A DNA stretch of 64,000 nucleotides. Origin: CAVQNQ01 sp963714205 (GTDB taxonomy: Bacteria > Acidobacteriota > Terriglobia > Bryobacterales > Bryobacteraceae). The position numbers and the translations under genes are program-made. This document shows positions 17,038 to 24,046 of the stretch, piece after piece. The DNA lies in assembly GCA_963714205.1 (NCBI GenBank), contig CAVQNQ010000003.1, positions 372,001 through 436,000 on the forward strand. The letters are read 5' to 3'. The stretch's first letter is position 1, and every line of letters starts with the position of its first letter. The notes beneath the pieces are model-generated. The model ran no database searches and was not told where the DNA came from. It saw nothing but the letters and a program-made list of their open reading frames with translations.

Positions 17038-19007
17038 CTGGCGGCCGCTTTCTGCAGGTGAAGCCTGCCGGATGCGCGCCTTAGAAAGTCGAGGAACCGG
17101 GGGAGCACCAACGGCGTGTCGAAACGCGCCCGCACGTCGCTCTGTGCGTTTTCGATTATTGCGGTTCTCGAATCCGGGTTGTCGAGCAGAAAGGCGATAG
17201 CCGCTTTCCACGACTCGGGATCGCTTTCGGCCAAAAGGCCGTTCTCGCGATCCTTCACATAGCCAACGTACGGCGCCAGATTGGAATACACTCCGGCGGC
17301 GCCGCCAGCGGTAATTTCCAGATATTTATTGGGGCACCGGGATGCATCCGAGCGGGTATTTTCAACGGGAGCCAGCAAGACGTCCGGCATGGCCTCACAC
17401 AAAGCTGCAGCATAGCGGGAGTATCCGAACACATATTTGATGTGGATGAGCCGCTTTGCGGGAAGTGACGAGAACGCCTGAGGCAGCGTCAATCCCATGA
17501 CGAGTACGTCGAAGTCGCCTCGTTCCTTCGCCAGCCTCGCAAGAGCCTCGAATGGCGCCTCTATCCGGCGAGGCGATCCCACGTAGCCGACCCGGGGGCG
17601 GCGGTCCGGCCGGCGTTCTACCCGCGGGAAAAGGGATAGCTTGACGTTCACCGGAAGCACTTCGATATTGCGGCTGTAGGGCCGCAAGTCTTCGACAAGA
17701 ATCGGATTGTAGGTCAGCACATAGTCCGCCCGAGTCAGGCAGTACAGGAAGTCTTCATAGGTCTTCGCCCCAGGCGTGAAAACATCCGCATACTCTTGCC
17801 ATTCTTTGCCGATGGCGAACCAGTTATCGTCCAGCATGTAGACTGCCGGGATTCCGAAGCGCTTACAGCAATCCATCAGGCGGCAGGCGTTATCCGACCG
17901 AGTACGGCTGAAAATCACCAGGTCTGCTTTCGTGACATCGAGCGGCTGAGCGGCGGTGTCCAGAATGACCCTCCAAGTAAGCACGCCATGTCCTTCGAGC
18001 AATTCAAAATAGTTGAAAAAACAGAGTTGGTTGTGCGCCGGCTCGTTCATTCCGCCGAGAACGACGATGCGCAGCGGGACCGAACCTGTGAAGGGGGATG
18101 AGTCCCTGACGCCGTCGGCAGCTTCCGCGCGCGCATCACCACCGTCCGCCAGCCATTGCCGCAACAATCCCCGGACAGCGTGCCGCGTGCCAGGGGAAAG
18201 ATCCGCGGCGAAGGCGGCGGCTTCAGCCCAGTCGCATGAGTCGTGAAGTTCCAGCGGCGAACCGGATCGTCGGACGACTCGCCGCGCCGCCAGATCGCCA
18301 CTGAGACCGAGGTCGTTCGCCAGGGGAAAATCCGCGGCCGACCAACGGCACGCGGGGGGATCCGAATTGAGCATGGCGATGGAATCGGTTCTGGTCACCC
18401 GCGCGGCAAACTCCCACCAGAACGCCCGCTGCAGGAGAGGCGACGGCGAGAAGCCGCCCTTCCGGAAAAAATACTCCCGAGATATCACCGAACCGGCCAT
18501 GGGAACGTAGTCGAACATCTCCACCCAGCCTCCGTCGTACGCGGACGGGGCGGTCTCCGAGGCGGTCCACTTCCAGCTCTGTAACGGCTGCCTTCGCATG
18601 TTATCGGGTGATGGTCGCGCAGCTCCGAAGCGTGGCCGCGAACTCGAGAAACCCTCGTGGCGCCATCGCTGAAGCCAGGCCAGCCAGGCGGCGAAGTCAA
18701 TTCCGGGCCACGCAAAGGCAAGAAAGGACCCATGGGCCGCTCGCGCGCCGTGGTTGAACAGGAGTCCCGGGAGTTCCGGGACGCCGGTGAGCGTAACGAC
18801 GCGAACGCGATAGCCGGACAGGCTCCCGAATGGGAGGGCGAGCCGCCAGGGATCGCCGTGGAGCACAAGAATCAGCTCGATACCGTCGGATTGGCCCGGG
18901 TAGCTCTCGGCTATGCCGGAAACAAGCCTGTCTACCTCCGGGTATAAAGCCACGTGATTACCGAAAACCGCGATCACGGCTGACACTGTTGGAGGATCAC
19001 TGCGCAT
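17034..19007 (-). CDS. Two-part glycosyltransferase (GT2-like plus GT4-like)
   Basis: Start at 19007 (MRSDPPTVSAVIAVF) is preferred over 19016 because a TATAAT box ends seven bases before it. Residues 1-240 resemble a degraded GT2 domain (VSAVIAVFGNHV... but no clear DXD). Residues about 300-650 are a GT4-like unit with YMLDDNWFAIGKEWQE, PRVGYVGSPRRIEAPF, CPNKYLEITAGGAAGVYSNL and ENGLLAESDPESWKAA. The C-terminal part parallels the 12939-14141 protein. It is first in the reverse arm and overlaps the next gene by 4 bp. Donor and acceptor unknown. Confidence 0.8.
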   Translation of the reverse strand: MRSDPPTVSAVIAVFGNHVALYPEVDRLVSGIAESYPGQSDGIELILVLHGDPWRLALPFGSLSGYRVRVVTLTGVPELPGLLFNHGARAAHGSFLAFAWPGIDFAAWLAWLQRWRHEGFSSSRPRFGAARPSPDNMRRQPLQSWKWTASETAPSAYDGGWVEMFDYVPMAGSVISREYFFRKGGFSPSPLLQRAFWWEFAARVTRTDSIAMLNSDPPACRWSAADFPLANDLGLSGDLAARRVVRRSGSPLELHDSCDWAEAAAFAADLSPGTRHAVRGLLRQWLADGGDARAEAADGVRDSSPFTGSVPLRIVVLGGMNEPAHNQLCFFNYFELLEGHGVLTWRVILDTAAQPLDVTKADLVIFSRTRSDNACRLMDCCKRFGIPAVYMLDDNWFAIGKEWQEYADVFTPGAKTYEDFLYCLTRADYVLTYNPILVEDLRPYSRNIEVLPVNVKLSLFPRVERRPDRRPRVGYVGSPRRIEAPFEALARLAKERGDFDVLVMGLTLPQAFSSLPAKRLIHIKYVFGYSRYAAALCEAMPDVLLAPVENTRSDASRCPNKYLEITAGGAAGVYSNLAPYVGYVKDRENGLLAESDPESWKAAIAFLLDNPDSRTAIIENAQSDVRARFDTPLVLPRFLDFLRRASGRLHLQKAAAR

Positions 19008-19014
19008 TGGCAAC

Positions 19015-19020
19015 ATTATA
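19015..19020 (-). promoter_or_regulatory. -10 box TATAAT for the reverse glycan arm
   Basis: On the minus strand TATAAT is followed by GTTGCCA and then ATG (19007). The seven-base spacing puts the predicted transcription start at the start codon. No Shine-Dalgarno sequence is present. Confidence 0.55.
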
Positions 19021-19380
19021 ACTGCCGCATAACTGCCGCCGCTTTGGCCACCCGCACCGGATTGCGGTGGCGCGTCGGCTCGGAACGGTCGGCCGAACCC
19101 ATTGGAAGTAGCTACCGATATTTGCCGTTAACGCCATGTCCGGCCGGACAATTCCGCGCGCAGCCGCTCACCGTGCGTGGCGTCACCAGCCGATCGCCGG
19201 CTCCGGCGCCCGGCCCGGACAAGGCCAAAAGAACCGCCGGAGACTTTTCGTCCGTGTTGTTTCTGTAACCGGAGTTCACAGGACTAATAGCGACATTGTT
19301 TTCAATTCGGAAGCCCGCTCAGAGTGGCGCGCGACCTCTGATGCCCTTTGCCGCTGCCTGGCCGACGTCTGATACAATAC
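19021..19380. other. Intergenic stretch before IS110
   Basis: No gene seen. Holds the second copy of the dispersed motif (19109-19136, TAGCTACCGATAT...TAACGCC). Near 19372-19377 is TACAAT, a -10-like sequence just ahead of the structured IS110 leader. Confidence 0.5.
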
Positions 19381-19423
19381 CCGAGAAGGAGATGGTATGA
19401 ATGAGTAGGCTCGGGCGGGATAA

Positions 19424-19600
19424 GCTCCGAGAAGAGAGGTTTTCTCGGAGTAGACAGGTCACAGGCTGTATCGGCTTGGTGAGGCATTGCGACCTCGTGA
19501 AGGAGATTGGTCAGACCTGTGACCGGAGCGCCACCGTAAGGCCGGCCAGCCGGACCTTGAATAGGAGAATGGTGACCGCCGTAGAGCCCGTCTACTCCAC
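19424..19600 (+). ncRNA. Probable IS110 bridge RNA
   Basis: The leader folds into a series of stems. There is a 9-bp hairpin at 19425-19433/19442-19450 (CTCCGAGAA with TTCTCGGAG). A 9-bp stem at 19457-19465/19516-19524 (GGTCACAGG with CCTGTGACC) encloses a 50-nt internal loop. A second hairpin is at 19538-19545/19550-19558, and a small one at 19581-19595. A 5' stem-loop followed by two loop-bearing stems is the architecture described for the guide (bridge) RNAs of IS110 recombinases. Which loop reads target or donor is not assigned here. Confidence 0.6.
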
Positions 19601-19626
19601 CTGCAGTTTATTGAGACAGGAGGAGT

Positions 19627-20652
19627 ATGCCAGCGTCACGACATATCGGAATCGACCTGCACCGCAACCAGTTTACGTGTTGCGTGCGATTGGAGAAGGG
19701 ACGGAATTACGTAACGGAATGGAAATTGGAGGAGCTGCCGCGGTTTGTGAAGAAGCTGCGGCCGAACGACGAGATCGCCGTGGAGGTCACCGGGAACACG
19801 CGGTTATTCCATGACGCGGTGGCGCCGCATGTGAAGCGCGTGGTGGCGGTGGATCCGAACCAGTTCAAGGTCATCAGCCACTCGGTGAAGAAGACGGACC
19901 CGAACGACGCGCGCAACCTGGCGCTGTACCTGGAGAAGGATCTGCTGCCGGAGGTAAGGATGAAGGACAAGACCCAAGCGCAATTGGCGAGCCTGACGCA
20001 AACGCGGGACACGCTGGTGAAGCTGCGTACGGCGCTGAAGAACAAGGTCAACAACATCCTTTCCGCGCACGGCATCAACCTGGAGAAGGAAGCGCTATCG
20101 AGCGAGAAGAAGCTGAACGAGATCCTGGCAATGCGGTTCGACGCGATGGTGAAGCTGGAGTTGGAAGTCATCATCGAGGAAATCCGCAGTCTGAATCAGC
20201 GGATCGCCAAGTTGGAGAAGACGATCGCGGACGAGGGCAGCAAGCTGGAAGGACACAAGAATCTGACCAGCATCAAGGGGATCGGTCCGTTGAGCGGCAG
20301 TATTCTGCTCAGCGTAATCGGCGACATCAACGATTTTGCCGACGAGGGCAAGCTGGCGGCGTACTTCGGAATTGTGCCGCGGGTTTCCAATTCTAACGAG
20401 ACGGAGCGCTCGGGCCGCATCACCAAACGCGGCAACAAACTGGGGCGCACGGCGCTGGTGCAGTGCGCGCTGATCGCGCAGCGCTACAGCCCGTACCTAA
20501 AGCGGCACTACGAAAAGATCAAAGCGCGGCGCGGGACGGGGAAGGCGATCATCGCTCTGGCTCGTAAGCTCCTGGGGATTATCTATCGCACGTTGAAGAA
20601 CAACTGGGTATTCGAGGACTTGCCAACCTTCGTGCTGGCGGAGGCATCCTGA
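19627..20652 (+). CDS. IS110-family transposase (DEDD recombinase)
   Basis: 341 residues, intact. The N-terminal RuvC-like DEDD domain shows HIGIDLHRNQF (first Asp), EIAVEVTGNTR (Glu) and KKTDPNDARNLALYL (Asp pair). A coiled-coil middle (about 120-200) and a C-terminal Transposase_20 domain follow, with SIKGIGPLSGSILLSVIGDI and RVSNSNETERSGRITKRGN containing the conserved serine region. Start ATG at 19627 has GGAGGAGT directly before it. The enzyme would insert and excise the element using the RNA encoded in its leader. Confidence 0.95.
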   Translation: MPASRHIGIDLHRNQFTCCVRLEKGRNYVTEWKLEELPRFVKKLRPNDEIAVEVTGNTRLFHDAVAPHVKRVVAVDPNQFKVISHSVKKTDPNDARNLALYLEKDLLPEVRMKDKTQAQLASLTQTRDTLVKLRTALKNKVNNILSAHGINLEKEALSSEKKLNEILAMRFDAMVKLELEVIIEEIRSLNQRIAKLEKTIADEGSKLEGHKNLTSIKGIGPLSGSILLSVIGDINDFADEGKLAAYFGIVPRVSNSNETERSGRITKRGNKLGRTALVQCALIAQRYSPYLKRHYEKIKARRGTGKAIIALARKLLGIIYRTLKNNWVFEDLPTFVLAEAS

Positions 20653-20987
20653 AATGCGGCCGGATACTTGGATACCGCGCGCAGAAAACGCGCGCGGCAA
20701 GGTGCTCGGGGCGCTGCCCCGGATCCCCGCCAGGGGGACACCCCCTGAAACCCCCGGCCCGCTTTCCCTTCTGCCTCATGTTCCAGAACGGTGCTCGCCG
20801 TCAAGGGTTCGCTTCGCCGCGCACAAACCGCGCGCCCTTGACGGCTCCGGGCCGTTCCGAAGATTGACTGAGATAAGGGAAAGCGGGCAAATGCAAAGCC
20901 CGCTTGCGGCCGGGTCCTGCCTCCCGTTGGTCGGCCCCGAGCTGCACGACAAGTTTGGGGTAGACAAAACATCATAGGAGTTACCCG
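20653..20987. repeat. Nested inverted repeats between IS110 and the selenoprotein gene
   Basis: No gene. A 14-bp perfect inverted repeat (GCCCGCTTTCCCTT at 20757-20770; AAGGGAAAGCGGGC at 20875-20888) encloses an inner 11-bp pair (GCCGTCAAGGG near 20798; CCCTTGACGGC near 20835). The right arm can instead pair with GCCCGCTT at 20898-20905 to form a short hairpin (AAGCGGGC, nine-base loop), so two folds are mutually exclusive. Another hairpin (CGCGCG...CGCGCG) lies near 20680-20698. This may be a small mobile-repeat unit or a leader upstream of 20988. Confidence 0.6.
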
Positions 20988-22028
20988 ATGCGCCCTAAGC
21001 GAGTTCTCGCCTTATCCCTGCTCGCGATGGCCGCCTGGAGCGCGGTTCCATCTGGGCCGGAAATCGGGAAAACGGTCCCCGAGTTCTCCGCGCCGGATCA
21101 GACCGGCAAGACTCAGACCCTCCGATCCATCATGGGACCCAAGGGCGCCCTGCTGGTCTTCTACCGCTCGGCGGATTGGTGACCCTACTGCAAAACCCAG
21201 CTCGTGGAGCTGGAACGCGATTACGGCCTGGTTCGGAAACGTGGCCTGGGGCTGGCCGCCATCAGCTACGATTCGGTAGCCGTGCTGAAGAACTTCGCGG
21301 ACCGTAAGAAGATCACCTTCCCCCTGTTGTCCGACCCGGATTCGCACATCATCCGTGCGTTCGGGATCCTCAACGAATCGGTGAAGCCGGAAACCGTTCA
21401 ATACGGCATTCCACACCCCGGCACGTACCTTCTCGACGCCAAGGGCCACGTGGTTGCCAAGTATTTCGAGGAGGACATGCGCGAGCGCGTCTCGGCCAGC
21501 GCGATCCTGGCGGGACGTTTCGGGGAACCGGTCACGGCGGCGCGCACTTCGGCGGAGGCCAAGCATGCGGCGCTGACCACCGCCGCAAGCACCCCGATCG
21601 CGATGCCCGGGCACCGCATCCTGCTAAGCCTGCAAATCGATCTGCCGGCGCACATGCACGTCTACGCTCCGGGGGTCGCAGGCTATATTCCTGTTGACTG
21701 GAACATCGACCAGGTCGGCGGGACGAAGCTCCAGGCCGTTCAATTCCCCACCCCGGAAAAGCTGTATTTGAAGCCCATCAGGGAAACCGCGCTGGTATAC
21801 CGCCGGAAGGTCCGCTTGACCCGCGAGATCACCTTCGGCCAGGAGGCCGCGCTCAAGCCGCTGGTAAGTCCCTCCGGCGAACTGGTTCTGAAGGGCTCGT
21901 TGCGCTACCAGGCGTGCGACGACCGGGAATGCTACACGCCTGAAACCGTCCCCGTCGAGTGGCGATTCCAGTTTCAGGGTATGGAGCGCGAGCGGGTGCC
22001 CACCGACTTGCAGCGCAAGGCGCGGTAG
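20988..22028 (+). CDS. Selenoprotein: peroxiredoxin-like domain fused to a DsbD-N-like domain, UGA = Sec65
   Basis: Reads as one 346-residue protein if the TGA at 21180-21182 encodes selenocysteine. Both sides share one frame with no shift. Residues 1-20 are a signal peptide (RVLALSLLAMAAWSAV), so it acts outside the cytoplasm. Residues 25-180 are an AhpC/TSA-Prx-like thioredoxin fold: FYRSADW-U-PYCKTQLVELE gives a U-x-x-C redox motif (Sec65, Cys68) where homologues have CPYC. Residues about 205-340 match the DsbD N-terminal domain, ending in CDDRECYTPETVPVEW with Cys310/Cys315. A hairpin follows the UGA. RBS is AGGAG. The OsmC-like selenoprotein gene is 17 bp downstream. Alternative: a nonsense-mutated Cys gene. 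Confidence 0.85.
21197..21213 (+). promoter_or_regulatory. Candidate bacterial SECIS hairpin for UGA 21180-21182
   Basis: Perfect 7-bp stem CCAGCTC-GTG-GAGCTGG starting 14 nt after the UGA. Bacterial SECIS elements are stem-loops inside the coding region just 3' of the UGA, with a small apical loop containing GU, recognised by SelB. Position, size and GU loop fit. No consensus search could be run. Confidence 0.6.
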
Positions 22029-22045
22029 GGGCGATGGGAGCCGTG

Positions 22046-22522
22046 ATGTCGGAAGTGGTCTACCGCTCGCAGGTTCGGATCGAACGCGTCAGAGGGCCTA
22101 TCCGAAAGGCCTATCTGCCGGCTGAAACTGGTCCGGTGGTTTTCGGCGTCCACGGTGCCGTGGCGGAGCACTATAAGGTTCCGCTGGCGTTGCTGGAGCC
22201 TCACGCCACTACCTTGGATTACATTGTCGCCGCCACGGCGGGTTGACTGACCGGAACCTTCGGAGGCGCGCTGGAGGCGCGTCAGATAGACGCTTCGAAT
22301 GAGCGATTGGTGTCTGAAGCGGTCGGCGAAGTCGAGTTAGATGACAGCGTGCTCGTGATCCGCCGCATCCACGTTGTCCTGAAACTGAAAGCCGAGGAGC
22401 GGCAGAGAGAAACTGCACGCCGCGTCCACGGTTTTTTTGCCGACCGATGTCCGGTCTATCGCACGCTGAAACCGGCGATCGCGATCACTACGGAGCTGAT
22501 ATTCGAAGCATTGACGGCGTAG
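22046..22522 (+). CDS. Selenoprotein: OsmC/Ohr-family protein, UGA = Sec67
   Basis: 158 residues if the TGA at 22244-22246 is decoded; the frame is open on both sides. OsmC-family enzymes reduce organic hydroperoxides with a reactive Cys in a TLDY..AA.GGC.. context and a resolving Cys about 66 residues later. Here the context is TTLDYIVAATAG-U-LTGTFGGALEARQI, with TGA exactly at the reactive Cys. The second cysteine survives in RCPVYRTLKP (Cys135, 68 residues on). Start 22046 has GGGAG upstream; 22034 is an alternative. CGCG/CGCG with a seven-base loop (22267-22281) starts 20 nt after the UGA, and CTGAC/GTCAG could extend it: a weaker SECIS candidate. Confidence 0.85.
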
Positions 22523-22853
22523 TTTCTTCTTTTGAAGTTCAAACACCTTCAACCAGTTCGCCTCGTTCTGCGCCGGCTAGAAATTGGAACTGGGCGACGA
22601 AACTCGTGACGCAGTGGGAGCCTCGGAGGGACCAGGTGCCGAGTCGTCCATAGTGGCCGAATATGGACTCTCAGGCTTTCACGATGCTTCGTTCGCCGGG
22701 CACCTTGACGGGTTGTCGAAACGGCGGAACTGGCGCGTCGGGTGACGATCGATCTCATCGCCTCGCCCGAGCCGGAACGCCAAGGCCTCGGAGCCTACCG
22801 ATATCTCGCCTTAACGCTCCCCGAATTCGTCGGACCGGGGTCACTCGCACGCT
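22523..22853. other. Gene-free stretch with a repeat motif
   Basis: No convincing gene in 331 bp. Contains the third copy of the dispersed motif at 22793-22820 (GCCTACCGATAT...TTAACGC). The short ORFs on both strands lack family features. Confidence 0.5.
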
Positions 22854-23447
22854 CTATTTCTTCGGGAACTTCGCATTGGCCTTGATCTCCCGAATCTGGA
22901 GAACGTGCCGCTGCTCGTGCGTGGAGATCAGCAGCAACCACTGGTAAGCGTCGCAGCCCTCCCTTTCCACGACGTGGCTACGGAGATCGTCATCTGTACT
23001 CTTGGCGTACCGCAGCATCTCCGCATGCAGCTTGCGGAGAGTTTCCAGCCCGGCTCCTGCATCGCGCAGCTGGCTCGAAGGATTCTCCGAGGGTATGGCC
23101 CTCTGACGTTGCGTTCGATCAATCCCGTACCAGAGGATATCCGCGTCTGTGGCGGACGGCTTCCGGCTCGCCGCCGCCTTCATCGCGTTTTGCAGGTCCT
23201 GCCAGTAGATGGGCTCGGCCACCGTTAGGTGGTCCAATACCTCCAAGATGCTCCAGGCTCCTGGCGCCGGATGAAACTGGACCTGCGCTGGCGATAGGCC
23301 TGTCACCTCCTCCACCAGCCAACTCTCAGTCATTTCAAAATGCGCAACCAAATGCTGCCGTTCCAGACCGGTCATGGGCGAAGCCCATATGAAGCCGGTG
23401 CCGGAAGCTGCGAACAACCAACCAACTGCGAGGGGCAGAGTTCTCAT
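22854..23447 (-). CDS. DinB-family protein with signal peptide
   Basis: 197 residues. Residues 1-22 are hydrophobic with small residues at the end (LAVGWLFAASGTGFIWA), suggesting export or a membrane anchor. The rest is a DinB_2-type four-helix bundle with metal-ligand histidines in WSILEVLDHLTVAEPIYW and LISTHEQRHVLQIREIK. DinB-superfamily proteins include metal-dependent thiol transferases and many of unknown role. It is convergent with the selenoprotein pair; a thiol-related link is possible but unproven. Confidence 0.82.
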   Translation of the reverse strand: MRTLPLAVGWLFAASGTGFIWASPMTGLERQHLVAHFEMTESWLVEEVTGLSPAQVQFHPAPGAWSILEVLDHLTVAEPIYWQDLQNAMKAAASRKPSATDADILWYGIDRTQRQRAIPSENPSSQLRDAGAGLETLRKLHAEMLRYAKSTDDDLRSHVVEREGCDAYQWLLLISTHEQRHVLQIREIKANAKFPKK

Positions 23448-23596
23448 AACAGAACTCTACCGCCGCCGGATCACCGCCACCAATGGTCGACGGTGCTTGG
23501 CCACTTCGCCCAAAGCCCAGATCTGTTCCGCAGCTCTTCGGAAACCGGGCCCCATTCCAATTGAAATCGGGCAGGACTCCGGTTACCATCGGTGCG

Positions 23597-23845
23597 ATGC
23601 CCCTGGACCCCAATCGCTGCCCGCCATCTCCAGAGGAAGTAGCCGAGTCGTACGTGATGAAGAGGCTGCTCGGCGAGGAAGGCAGGGCGTTCGAGGAACA
23701 CCTTTTGATCTGCCCCGAGTGCGCCAAGACGGTCGAAGACGCTGCGCAGTATGTTCAAGCTATCCGGGCAGCCGCGCGGGGGCTGCGCGCGCAAGGGGGC
23801 GATAAACTGGATGTAGTTGATCCACTCCATTCTTCCCCAAATTAA
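23597..23845 (+). CDS. Small zf-HC2-like protein
   Basis: 82 residues from the ATG at 23597; the longer frame from 23483 is antisense to DinB upstream sequence. The pattern EEHLLICPECAKTVEDAAQY resembles the HxxxCxxC zinc-binding motif of anti-sigma-factor zf-HC2 domains, and the preceding segment (SPEEVAESYVMKRLLGEEGRAF) is typical. No transmembrane segment and no sigma factor gene next to it, so it may be a standalone relic. Confidence 0.6.
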   Translation: MPLDPNRCPPSPEEVAESYVMKRLLGEEGRAFEEHLLICPECAKTVEDAAQYVQAIRAAARGLRAQGGDKLDVVDPLHSSPN

Positions 23846-24046
23846 CCCGATGCCTTTGGCCCGCCTGGACGAGCATCGGCGAGCCGGACACGTTCGAAGG
23901 TGGCGGGTCGTGCTGGCGTGCGTCAAGTGCGGTGGGGAGTAGTGACTGGAGAGCCTGCGGCGCCTGTTGCGCTTCTCTACATTCGGCTGCTTGGGGTTGC
24001 TTGAGTTCGTAATGGCGGCGCCCAGGTGTATACTCTTCCTTCGCGG

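Larger units (their letters stand above)
19380..20660 (+). mobile_element. IS110-family insertion sequence (ends approximate)
   Basis: Defined by the transposase gene at 19627-20652 and a 240-nt structured leader. IS110 elements lack terminal inverted repeats and carry only short core repeats, so exact ends cannot be fixed from one copy. The long 5' non-coding region and the very short 3' one fit the IS110 group, in which the bridge RNA is encoded upstream of the recombinase. Confidence 0.75.

Noticed and set aside
20988..21182. Treating the Prx-like ORF as a 64-aa truncated gene or pseudogene
   Set aside because: The frame continues intact for 281 codons with conserved motifs and the TGA sits exactly at the catalytic Cys codon; a second adjacent gene shows the same.
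22034..22246. A separate 70-aa ORF ending at 22246
   Set aside because: It is the N-terminal half of the OsmC-like protein; the stop is the putative Sec codon.
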